This document shows, one piece after another, positions 7,792-14,705 of a stretch of DNA of 25,146 nucleotides. The DNA lies in assembly GCA_017517815.1 (NCBI GenBank), contig JAFWYA010000081.1, positions 1 through 25,146 of the forward strand, written 5' to 3'. The stretch's first letter is position 1. Every line of letters begins with the position of its first letter. Origin of the DNA: Clostridia bacterium. Its GTDB lineage: Bacteria > Bacillota_A > Clostridia > Christensenellales > Aristaeellaceae. The notes under the pieces were generated by a model, which saw only the letters and a program-made list of their open reading frames with translations, searched no databases and had not been told where the DNA came from. Position numbers and translations under genes: made by a program.

Positions 7792-8119
7792 GGCAGCACC
7801 CGGCAGCGCTGAGTACGCACCATGCCAGGCTGTAGGGCAGGCAGATCTGCCCGTGCAGATTGAGCGGCGTGCGCCGGTAATCCCAGATCTGATAGCGCCG
7901 GTTCATCGTGCGCCCGATCGCATATTCGATTCCCGTGATCATCAGGCCGCCCAGCAGCGCACGCTGCCACAAAGGGCGGCCTGTTTGTGTGCGCTGGATG
8001 ATGCTTAAACCCTGCATAGCCAGCCCGCCAGCCAGCGCCATGGCCGGATGCGTACGGCCCCGCCAAGCTATCTCAATGAGGGGATACACCGCCGCGCCTG
8101 TGAGAAAAGGATGTTTCAT
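7727..8119 (-). CDS. CmpB-like integral membrane protein (putative ABC-transporter type IV family)
   Basis: A 130-residue membrane protein with about four hydrophobic segments. The stretch around residues 76-99 (YQIWDYRRTPLNLHGQ, then ICLPYSLAW) is the hallmark of the Pfam ABC_trans_CmpB family, whose function is not firmly known. ATG 8119 was chosen because GGAG lies 8 nt upstream. The last about 20 residues, after the final membrane segment, are Arg-rich (ending GRRRRG) and are encoded antisense to the end of wecB. This looks like read-through into a neighbour after loss of the original stop. It is divergent from the MATE gene. Its own promoter is not obvious. Confidence 0.75.
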   Translation of the reverse strand: MKHPFLTGAAVYPLIEIAWRGRTHPAMALAGGLAMQGLSIIQRTQTGRPLWQRALLGGLMITGIEYAIGRTMNRRYQIWDYRRTPLNLHGQICLPYSLAWCVLSAAGCCLTARGQECRRYTGWHGRRRRG

Positions 8120-8160
8120 CAGACATTCTCCTTTCAAAAGGTTCCTATTTTGCCCGGCGC

Positions 8161-8189
8161 TTGACTTTGGCATGCGCATGCCCTAAGAT
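8161..8189 (+). promoter_or_regulatory. Promoter of the MATE-GNAT operon
   Basis: TTGACT (8161-8166), 17-bp spacer, TAAGAT (8184-8189). Transcription would start near 8196, about 29 nt before the ATG. Confidence 0.8.
8169..8182. promoter_or_regulatory. Candidate operator, 14-bp perfect palindrome
   Basis: GGCATGCGCATGCC reads the same on both strands and lies wholly between the -35 and -10 of the MATE promoter. A dimeric regulator bound here would block or twist the promoter. MarR, TetR, GntR and MerR regulators can use such placement, but no regulator gene is adjacent. Function is inferred from position and symmetry only. Confidence 0.5.
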
Positions 8190-8224
8190 AGTTGCTGTTG
8201 TTTTTCACACAAGGAGGCTTTTTC

Positions 8225-9562
8225 ATGCAGTCTTCCAACACCTTCACGCAGGGAAAGATCCTCTCTCCCCTGCTGCGCTTCACGGTTCCGGTGCTTTTTG
8301 CGCTCATTCTGCAAACCATGTACGGCGCGGTCGACCTGCTGGTCATCGGCCAGTTCTGTTCAGCGGCGGACGTATCCGCCGTATCCACCGGCAGCCAGAT
8401 CATGCACATGGTCACGGTGATCATCACAGGTCTTTCCATGGGCACCACGGTGCTGCTGGGCCAAAAGCTGGGCCAGGGCGACCTGCAGGGCGCGGGCGAT
8501 GCAGCGGGCGGCTCCATCTGCCTGTTTGCAGCCGGCGGCGCGCTGCTCACGCTGATCCTTGTGCCCTTTGCCCGCCCCCTTTCGCAGCTGATGCAGGCGC
8601 CTGCCGAAGCGCTGGCCGCCACCACTGATTATGTGCTCATCTGCGGCACCGGATGCCTGTGCATTGTGGCATACAATGTACTGGGCAGCGTTTTCCGCGG
8701 AATTGGCGATTCCAAAACGCCTCTGTTTGCGGTGACGGTCGCCTGCGTGACCAACATTGTGCTGGATCTGCTGTTTGTAGCTGTGTTTCACTGGGGTGTG
8801 CGCGGCGTGGCACTGGCCACGGTGCTGGCGCAGCTGCTGAGCGTTGTTCTGTCGCTGATGCTGATTCGCAAAAAAGGCCTGTCCTTCCCCTTCTCACGCA
8901 GCCAGATCCGCTTTTCAAAGCCTGTCATCCTGCGAGTGGTCAAGCTGGGCGCGCCCGTTGCCCTGCAGGATTTTCTGGTCAGCTGCTCGTTCCTGGTGCT
9001 CATTGCCATCGTCAATGCTCTGGGCGTGATCGCCTCAGCCGGCGTGGGCGTGGCGGAAAAGTTATGCGGCTTCATCATGCTGTTCCCCTCTGCCTTTATG
9101 CAGTCCATGAGCGCATTTGTGGCCCAGAACATTGGCGCAGGCCGTCAGGACCGTGCCAAACGCGCCATGGTATACGGCATGGTCACAGCCTTTGGCGTAA
9201 GCCTTGTGCTGGGCTATCTGGGCTTCTTCCACGGTGAAATGCTGGCATCGCTGTTCTCCCGCGACCCGCTGGTCAACGCTGCAGCTGCGGATTATCTGCG
9301 CGCCTATGCCATCGACACGCTGCTTACGTCCTTCATGTTCTGTTTTGTGGGCTATTTCAACGGCTGCGGTCAGACGACCTTTGTGATGCTGCAGGGCTTT
9401 GTGGGCGCGTTTCTGGTGCGCATCCCCGTGTCGTTCCTCATGAGCCGCATCACCCAGCGGCTGTTCCTCATCGGCATGGCCACGCCCTGCTCCACTTTTG
9501 TGCAGATCTTGCTGTGCCTGTGGTGGTTTGGGCGCATGAACAAAAGGAGGCTGGAAGCATGA
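8225..9562 (+). CDS. MATE family multidrug/toxin efflux transporter
   Basis: A 445-residue membrane protein with about twelve hydrophobic segments in two MatE halves. It opens with GKILSPLLRFTVPVLFALILQ and MYGAVDLLVIGQF, typical of the NorM/DinF superfamily. Such proteins export cationic drugs, metabolites or toxins by Na+ or H+ antiport. The substrate cannot be read from sequence. ATG 8225 was chosen because AAGGAGG lies 7 nt before it. The open frame upstream of it has only a TTG and would start ahead of the predicted transcript. The stop overlaps the start of the acetyltransferase gene (ATGA, 9559-9562). Expression is probably controlled through the palindrome in the promoter. Confidence 0.93.
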   Translation: MQSSNTFTQGKILSPLLRFTVPVLFALILQTMYGAVDLLVIGQFCSAADVSAVSTGSQIMHMVTVIITGLSMGTTVLLGQKLGQGDLQGAGDAAGGSICLFAAGGALLTLILVPFARPLSQLMQAPAEALAATTDYVLICGTGCLCIVAYNVLGSVFRGIGDSKTPLFAVTVACVTNIVLDLLFVAVFHWGVRGVALATVLAQLLSVVLSLMLIRKKGLSFPFSRSQIRFSKPVILRVVKLGAPVALQDFLVSCSFLVLIAIVNALGVIASAGVGVAEKLCGFIMLFPSAFMQSMSAFVAQNIGAGRQDRAKRAMVYGMVTAFGVSLVLGYLGFFHGEMLASLFSRDPLVNAAAADYLRAYAIDTLLTSFMFCFVGYFNGCGQTTFVMLQGFVGAFLVRIPVSFLMSRITQRLFLIGMATPCSTFVQILLCLWWFGRMNKRRLEA

Positions 9563-10020
9563 AACAGGCAACCATGGCGGATCTTTCCCATGTGCTGAAG
9601 CTCTACCGCGCCTGTGCCGCACAGGACAATTCTTGCTGGGACGACGAATATCCCAGCGAAGACATTGCCCGCAGCGATATCGAGGGCGGTCTTTTGTACC
9701 TGTACGACGACTGCGGCTCTGCGACGCTTTTGGAATGGGATGATCTGGAGGAGCAGGATCTAGGCTTCATTCTTCCCGGCAAGCCCTGTGTGCTGTGCCG
9801 CATCTGCCTTGCGCCCGATCATCAGGGCCGGGGCGAAGGAAAGCTGCTGCTCGCGCAGGCAGAACAGCAGGCGCGCGAGCTGGGTTATGAAGTAATGCAC
9901 CTGCTGGTGGACGTGGACAACCCCATCGCCCGCCGCCTGTACGATCGGGCCGGTTACCGCTGTGCAGGCCGTACGGAGCTGTACGACTGCGTGTTTGACG
10001 CAATGGAGAAAAAGCTGTAA
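9559..10020 (+). CDS. GNAT family N-acetyltransferase
   Basis: A 153-residue single GNAT domain. The acetyl-CoA loop is HQGRGEGKLLL (residues 88-98, the Q-x-x-G-x-G pattern), preceded by the beta-4 strand LCRICLAP and followed by the NPIARRLYDRAGYRCAGR ending usual for the family. The ATG follows AGGAGG by 8 nt and overlaps the MATE stop, so the two are translationally coupled. The pairing with an exporter suggests the acceptor may be a toxic or exported small molecule, but GNAT acceptors cannot be predicted from sequence. Confidence 0.9.
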   Translation: MKQATMADLSHVLKLYRACAAQDNSCWDDEYPSEDIARSDIEGGLLYLYDDCGSATLLEWDDLEEQDLGFILPGKPCVLCRICLAPDHQGRGEGKLLLAQAEQQARELGYEVMHLLVDVDNPIARRLYDRAGYRCAGRTELYDCVFDAMEKKL

Positions 10021-10051
10021 AAAAGAGGACTCTTTTGAGTCCTCTTTTTTT
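10021..10051. terminator. Bidirectional terminator
   Basis: A 12-bp stem (10021-10032 with 10037-10048) with a TTTT loop and a T-run, starting right after the GNAT stop. The minus-strand GH3 stop (10050-10052) abuts it, and the A-run on that side allows use in both directions. Confidence 0.9.
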
Positions 10052-11621
10052 ATCCTTTCAGCACCCTGCACACCGCGCGGATGGCATTGGCCGTCTGATC
10101 ATAACTGGTGATCACGCATGGCGCAAAGTCCGCCGGCTGCGCAGCCTGCGGCACATCCAGACATACAAAACACGTACGCGGATTCAGTCTGCACACCGTT
10201 CGCAAGTCCTCCAACAGTTCCCGTACCTCAACGCGGCTGGCAGCGGCAAACACCACCGCCGGGGCGTTCCTGATGCGGTTTTCCAGCGCATTCAGATCCG
10301 GCCTTTGTGCAAACTCGACTGCCTCGCCCTTACACAAACGTGCGGCCATGGGCGCGAAGCCATCCACCAGTTTGTCGCCCTCTTCCACGCCCAGCCGTGC
10401 GCGGGAAATGCGCGACAGAAACAGCGCGCCCTGCGGCAGGGGCAGCATATGAGCGTCGTCGCGCTGCACCTTCACACCCATGGCAGCCAGCGCTTGCGCG
10501 AAGGCTTCATGAGCGCTCCAGTCACGGCTGACCACGTCCTTTGCAGGGTACATATCGCCCAAAAGCAGCTTGAATGCAATGATCCTGCGCGCCGATTCAT
10601 TCACGCGTTCCATCGATAGTTCGCCGGTTTCCACCGCTTTGAGCATTGCGCGGATGCATGGCGTCTGCACGTCCTCGCCGTCGGGGTCGGCATTGTCGCC
10701 GCCGTTGCCTGTGATCACCAGATCGCAGCCGGCCTCCGCCGCCATCACGCAGCCCTTGGGCGCGCCGTATACATCGGCGATGGACAGCATCTGCATGCCG
10801 TCGCTGATGATAAGCCCTTCAAAGCCCAGTTCACCGCGCGCCAGTTCCTGAATGACCGGCTTGGACAGGCTGGCCGGAATGCAGGCAGGGTCCAGTCCGG
10901 TGTAGCAGGTATGGTCGATCATGATGGAGCGCATACCCTCCTGCATCACCTGACGGAACGCCTGCACGGAGGTCTCCATGGCTTCCTCGCGTGGCGTATG
11001 CACCACAGAGGTGCCAAAATGCGTATCCACCGGGCTGTCGCCGCTGCCCGGAAAATGCTTGCCGCAATCGATCACGCCGGTATCACGCAGGCCGCGTGCA
11101 AAAGCGCCGCCAAACAGCGACGTTTTTTCCGCCGTTGACCCATAGCTGCGGCGGCCTGGAATATCGCCGATGCCAGAACCATCCGTATCCAGCACCGGGG
11201 CCAGATCGTAGGCGATACCCAATGCGCGCATTTCGTTACCCATGATATGCCCGGCCAGATACGCCAGATCCGGATCGCCCGTATCGCCCACCGCCGCCGC
11301 GCTGGAAAAAACCGTCGCGCCGTTTCGCAGCCGCGTTACGCTGCCGCCCTCCTGATCGATGGACAACAGCGCCTGCACGCCGCCGGTGTATGCGATGACC
11401 TCGTCCTGAATCTGCGTGTTGAGTTTGGCCAGCTGCGCGCGGTTGACGCAGTTTTTGCCAAACAGGATCACATTGCCCACGAAATTGTCCCGAAGGAAAG
11501 CGCGGGTTTTGTCGTCCATTTCGGTCACTTCAATACTGGCCATGACCATCTGGCCCACCTTCTGCGCCGTGGTCATATGCTTCAGAATTGCATCCGCCCG
11601 TTCATATGGAAGGTTCAGCAT
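10050..11621 (-). CDS. Glycoside hydrolase family 3, beta-N-acetylhexosaminidase (NagZ-like)
   Basis: A 523-residue protein. The N-terminal TIM barrel has LLSIDQEGGSVTRL (86-98) and KHFPGSGDSPVDTH (188-201), whose Asp199-His201 dyad is specific to GlcNAc-releasing GH3 enzymes. IISDGMQML gives the nucleophile Asp274. A C-terminal alpha/beta domain follows from about residue 365. NagZ enzymes remove GlcNAc from muropeptides during wall recycling. There is no signal peptide, so it would act in the cytosol. ATG 11621 is preferred over the in-frame ATG 11627, because GAGGG ends at 11628 and would touch the earlier one. It has its own promoter, and the terminator downstream is shared with the GNAT gene. 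Confidence 0.92.
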   Translation of the reverse strand: MLNLPYERADAILKHMTTAQKVGQMVMASIEVTEMDDKTRAFLRDNFVGNVILFGKNCVNRAQLAKLNTQIQDEVIAYTGGVQALLSIDQEGGSVTRLRNGATVFSSAAAVGDTGDPDLAYLAGHIMGNEMRALGIAYDLAPVLDTDGSGIGDIPGRRSYGSTAEKTSLFGGAFARGLRDTGVIDCGKHFPGSGDSPVDTHFGTSVVHTPREEAMETSVQAFRQVMQEGMRSIMIDHTCYTGLDPACIPASLSKPVIQELARGELGFEGLIISDGMQMLSIADVYGAPKGCVMAAEAGCDLVITGNGGDNADPDGEDVQTPCIRAMLKAVETGELSMERVNESARRIIAFKLLLGDMYPAKDVVSRDWSAHEAFAQALAAMGVKVQRDDAHMLPLPQGALFLSRISRARLGVEEGDKLVDGFAPMAARLCKGEAVEFAQRPDLNALENRIRNAPAVVFAAASRVEVRELLEDLRTVCRLNPRTCFVCLDVPQAAQPADFAPCVITSYDQTANAIRAVCRVLKG

Positions 11622-11657
11622 TTCCATCCCTCTTTTTTTGGTTTTGTGATTACCTGA

Positions 11658-11686
11658 AGGGTAACACGGCCATGCAGCCCTGTCAA
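11658..11686 (-). promoter_or_regulatory. Promoter of the GH3 gene
   Basis: On the minus strand a consensus TTGACA (11686-11681), 17-bp spacer, TACCCT (11663-11658). It begins only a few bases after the terminator of the preceding operon. Confidence 0.75.
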
Positions 11687-11690
11687 CAGC

Positions 11691-11721
11691 AAAAAGCACC
11701 CTGCCACATTGCAGAGTGCTT
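11691..11721 (-). terminator. Terminator of the GT-nrdG-asparaginase operon
   Basis: On the minus strand an 11-bp stem with one C-A mismatch (11721-11711 with 11704-11694), loop AATGTG, then TTTTT. It lies 6 bases beyond the asparaginase stop. Confidence 0.75.
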
Positions 11722-11726
11722 ATGAT

Positions 11727-12698
11727 TTACCTGTATTCGCCCACCAGCGACTGTTTGAGCCACCTTACGGGGTCCTCCTGTCCCAGCGCCCACATCATCT
11801 TGCACACGGCGGCTTCAGTGGTCATGTCGCGCCCATTGAGGATGTAGTCCTTCATCAGGCCGCGTCCTACCTCGTATACGGACAGATCCGCCTTTTCATA
11901 CAGGCACTGGCTGACCACCAGCACGTAAATGCCGCTTTCGCCCAGCTCTTCCATGGCGCGCACAAGGTTGCGGCGGATATAGTGCAATCCGCCCAGGCCG
12001 AAAGCCTCGATCACCAGTCCGCGATAGCCTGCCTGCCGTACAAAGCGCAGCACATCGGGCGAGGTGCCGGGCACCAGCTTGAGCAGAAACACATGCGGAT
12101 CGATGCCGTCGCGCAGGCGATATTCGTCTGCAGGCTGAGGTTGGGGCGATACGATGTGCAGGCCTTCCACGTCAAAAAAACCGGCGGCCCGCGCATTGAC
12201 GCTTGAAAAGGCGTTCATGCTGCTGGTATGGGTCTTGACGCAGCGCACGCCAGAGATGAGCTGATCATGAAAGCACACATACACGCCGGGCGTGCCCTGC
12301 ATGGCTGCGGTAAATGCACGCAGCAGATTGAGGCGGGCGTCCGTCAGTGGATGGCTGATGGGCAGCTGCGAGCCGGTTAAAATAACCGGCTTGCCAACGC
12401 CTGCCAGCATATAGGACAGCGCCGCAGCCGTATAGGCCATGGTATCGGTACCATGAGTAACCACCACGCCGTCGCAGTCTTTCAGCGCCTCGTCGATAGC
12501 ACGCGCCAGCGCGCTCCATTCCTCCGGCTGCATGTTGCTGGAGTCCATCATAAACACGTCGCGTGCGCTGATCTCGCAGGGCAGCTTGTCCGCCACGCAG
12601 TCAACCAGATCCTGCGCATGCAGTGTGGGAGCCAGACCGTTTTCCGTAGGCGTACAGGCGATGGTGCCGCCTGTTGCCAGTAGCATCAGCTTTTTCAT
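11727..12698 (-). CDS. ansA: Type I (cytosolic) L-asparaginase
   Basis: Hydrolyses asparagine to aspartate and ammonia. The 323-residue protein has both catalytic signatures: ATGGTIA (Thr12 nucleophile) and THGTDTMAYT (Thr84-Asp85 pair), plus DSSNM near residue 52 for substrate binding. No signal peptide, and the length fits type I enzymes. ATG 12698 is preceded by GAGG at 5 nt and gives the usual MKKLMLLATGGTI start. A GTG at 12719 is less likely, since it would add seven residues with no ribosome binding site advantage. It is the last gene of an operon, 14 nt after nrdG. Confidence 0.93.
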   Translation of the reverse strand: MKKLMLLATGGTIACTPTENGLAPTLHAQDLVDCVADKLPCEISARDVFMMDSSNMQPEEWSALARAIDEALKDCDGVVVTHGTDTMAYTAAALSYMLAGVGKPVILTGSQLPISHPLTDARLNLLRAFTAAMQGTPGVYVCFHDQLISGVRCVKTHTSSMNAFSSVNARAAGFFDVEGLHIVSPQPQPADEYRLRDGIDPHVFLLKLVPGTSPDVLRFVRQAGYRGLVIEAFGLGGLHYIRRNLVRAMEELGESGIYVLVVSQCLYEKADLSVYEVGRGLMKDYILNGRDMTTEAAVCKMMWALGQEDPVRWLKQSLVGEYR

Positions 12699-12712
12699 GC
12701 CATCCTCATCTT

Positions 12713-13231
12713 TCACCACTCAGGCGGTGTGTACAAAACAACCTTGCCCTGCCTGCGGGTCAGGTTCATATCGATCACGCGCTGGTTGCGGCTACCGCAA
12801 AAATCCAGCTCCAGCGAGCGCAGCGCCAGCACAAAGGGGCCGTCCACCAGCACGTCGGTCTCGTCCAGCAGGCGTTTGAGAGCCTCGTCGCTCTGTGCGC
12901 GCTCCTGCAGCTTTTCCAGCGTGCTGCCGGTATACGTCCACACGTTCAGCCCCTTCTGATGGGCGCGGTATGCAAGCTCGGCACAGGCCTGCGCCTGCTC
13001 AGCCGGTTCTCCGCCGGAAAGGGTGATGCCGCTCAGCAGCGGATTGCTGCTGAATTTTTTCTCCACGTCGTCCAGCGTCCACAGGGTGCCGCCTTCAAAG
13101 GGCTGGCTTTCGGGATTATGGCAGCCTTCGCAGTGATAGGGACAGCCCTGAGTAAAAATGGCCGTGCGGTACCCCGGGCCGTCTACGATGGATTCTTCAA
13201 CCAGGCCAAACAGGCGGATGGTATCAGCCAT
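12713..13231 (-). CDS. nrdG: Anaerobic ribonucleotide reductase activating protein (radical SAM)
   Basis: Makes the glycyl radical on the class III reductase NrdD using S-adenosylmethionine and a [4Fe-4S] cluster. The 172-residue protein has CPYHCEGC (Cys30, Cys34, Cys37, the CxxxCxxC cluster motif), SGGEP (72-76) and a conserved early LFGLVEESIVDGPG. It is therefore an anaerobe's enzyme. ATG 13231 is preferred: GGAGG (13245-13241) lies 9 nt upstream, whereas the in-frame ATG at 13237 is only 3 nt away. The start overlaps the glycosyltransferase stop by 8 bp. Unusually, nrdD is not next to it and is not in the window. A radical SAM activase for another glycyl-radical enzyme is less likely, given the short form without ferredoxin insert. 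Confidence 0.9.
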   Translation of the reverse strand: MADTIRLFGLVEESIVDGPGYRTAIFTQGCPYHCEGCHNPESQPFEGGTLWTLDDVEKKFSSNPLLSGITLSGGEPAEQAQACAELAYRAHQKGLNVWTYTGSTLEKLQERAQSDEALKRLLDETDVLVDGPFVLALRSLELDFCGSRNQRVIDMNLTRRQGKVVLYTPPEW

Positions 13232-14522
13232 CTGCATTTTCCTCCTTTGCAACGAGGATGGGCTCGCGGCCTTCCTCGCGCATCCATTTGCGCAGCTCGT
13301 GCTCAATGATGTTGGCAGCGATCACCGCGCCGTTTTCCAGCACAAGTCGCTCGCCCAGTTCGCGGGCGGCAACGCGGTATTTTTTGGTGGTAGTCAGGTC
13401 AACAAACGCTTTGGTCAGGCGGCTGACGCTGAGTTTGTCGCGCGGGATGGCCTTGGGGCCGATGCCCAGTTCCTGCACACGGCCGGCCCAGAAGGGCTGG
13501 TCGCCGCCGAAGGGAATGATGAGCGACGGCAAACCCGCCTGAATGCCTGCTGCTGTTGTGCCCGCGCCGCCGTGATGCACCACCGCGCTTACGTGGCGGA
13601 ACAGCCAGTCGTGCGGCACAAAATCGGCCACGAAAACATCCTCACGTTCGGGGATCTTCACACCACCCCAGCCGGTGGACAGAATGGCGCGCACGCCGCT
13701 TTGCTCCACGGCGTCCAGCACCATGCCCAGCGTTTCGCCCATGTCGCCGCTGACCATGCTGCCGAACCCCACATAAATGGGCTTTTCACCGGCTTCAAGG
13801 AAGGCTTTCAGCGCAGGGGTGGGTTCATAGTCGCTGCAGCTGTTATCCAGCCAATAGCCCGTCATATGGATGTTTTCGCCCCATGTTGCCGGGCGCGGCA
13901 TCACCAGCGGGCTCATCGCATACAAAACCGGAATGGTATGGCCGTTGAGCTGATAATCCGGGGTGGTTTTCAGCTTGCGGGGCGTCATGCCGTGCTTTTC
14001 GCGCCAGTCAGACAGGTAATATTTCTCCATGGCGCTCACCACCAGATGGCCCACCTGATAGGACGCCAGGTTCCATACCTTGCCCGCATGCTGGCCCGGA
14101 GCCGAGGTAATGGGCGTTTCGGGGTTTTTATCCATGGGGAAATAATGGGTCTGGATATAGGGAATGTGGTGCATTTCAGCCAGCGACTGAAACACCTGCC
14201 CGAAATAGGTGCCGATGATGGCGTCGCAGTCCTCGCAGGCAGCTTCAATATCGGTCAAAAACGGATCGATACAATCGATCAGCGAATCATGCACCTGTTT
14301 GAGGAAACCAACGCCGGTAGAACCGTTCATCAGGTTGCCCATCAGGTTTTTCACATCGCCGGCTACGGGCTTGAAACGGAAGCCCTCTTTGAGAACGGCG
14401 GCTTCAAAGTCGCTGAAAGCACAAATGGAGATGTCATGACCGCGCGCTTTCAGTTCGCGCCCCAAAACGATATAAGGGCGCACGTCACCCGTTGAGCCGA
14501 TGCAGATCATCGTTATACGCAC
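13224..14522 (-). CDS. GT1/GT28-type glycosyltransferase, sterol-glucosyltransferase-like
   Basis: A 432-residue GT-B enzyme. The N-terminal domain begins MRITMICIGSTGDVRPYI, matching the Glyco_transf_28 family. The C-terminal domain has the nucleotide-sugar motif HHGGAGTT (316-323) followed by IIPFGGDQPFWAGRV, as in sterol 3-beta-glucosyltransferases and antibiotic glycosyltransferases. The acceptor is probably a lipid or small amphipathic molecule, and the sugar is probably UDP- or dTDP-linked. Both are inference. The start is GTG 14522, with GGAGG 9 nt upstream. It heads the operon with nrdG and the asparaginase and has its own promoter. No signal peptide, so it is cytosolic or peripheral. 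Confidence 0.88.
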   Translation of the reverse strand: MRITMICIGSTGDVRPYIVLGRELKARGHDISICAFSDFEAAVLKEGFRFKPVAGDVKNLMGNLMNGSTGVGFLKQVHDSLIDCIDPFLTDIEAACEDCDAIIGTYFGQVFQSLAEMHHIPYIQTHYFPMDKNPETPITSAPGQHAGKVWNLASYQVGHLVVSAMEKYYLSDWREKHGMTPRKLKTTPDYQLNGHTIPVLYAMSPLVMPRPATWGENIHMTGYWLDNSCSDYEPTPALKAFLEAGEKPIYVGFGSMVSGDMGETLGMVLDAVEQSGVRAILSTGWGGVKIPEREDVFVADFVPHDWLFRHVSAVVHHGGAGTTAAGIQAGLPSLIIPFGGDQPFWAGRVQELGIGPKAIPRDKLSVSRLTKAFVDLTTTKKYRVAARELGERLVLENGAVIAANIIEHELRKWMREEGREPILVAKEENADG

Positions 14523-14570
14523 CGGGAAACGCCTCCTTTACAGCAGTTTCGAATGGTCTTTCACAGCAAA

Positions 14571-14599
14571 AGTATACCGCACAAGCAGCAGAAAAGCAA
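14571..14599 (-). promoter_or_regulatory. Promoter of the glycosyltransferase operon
   Basis: On the minus strand TTGCTT (14599-14594), 17-bp spacer, TATACT (14576-14571), roughly 40 nt before the ribosome binding site and GTG. It is back to back with the flavoprotein promoter. Confidence 0.8.
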
Positions 14600-14621
14600 T
14601 GAGGGGGCCATTGTTAAAACA

Positions 14622-14650
14622 TTGACATTTGATTTGGATTCCATTACAAT
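14622..14650 (+). promoter_or_regulatory. Strong promoter of the Tat-exported flavoprotein
   Basis: A consensus TTGACA (14622-14627), exactly 17 bp, and TACAAT (14645-14650). It is followed by a leader of about 50 nt with an AT-rich stretch and a full AGGAGG at 14692-14697. This is one of the best-matched promoters in the window. Confidence 0.85.
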
Positions 14651-14705
14651 ATGTATAGGACTCGGTATATAAAAATACCACAAAAACAAACAGGAGGTCT
14701 TTCCC

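Noticed and set aside
13158..14495. A 445-codon open frame antisense to the glycosyltransferase
   Set aside because: Composition is that of a reverse-complement shadow, and the minus-strand gene has clear motifs, promoter and ribosome binding site.
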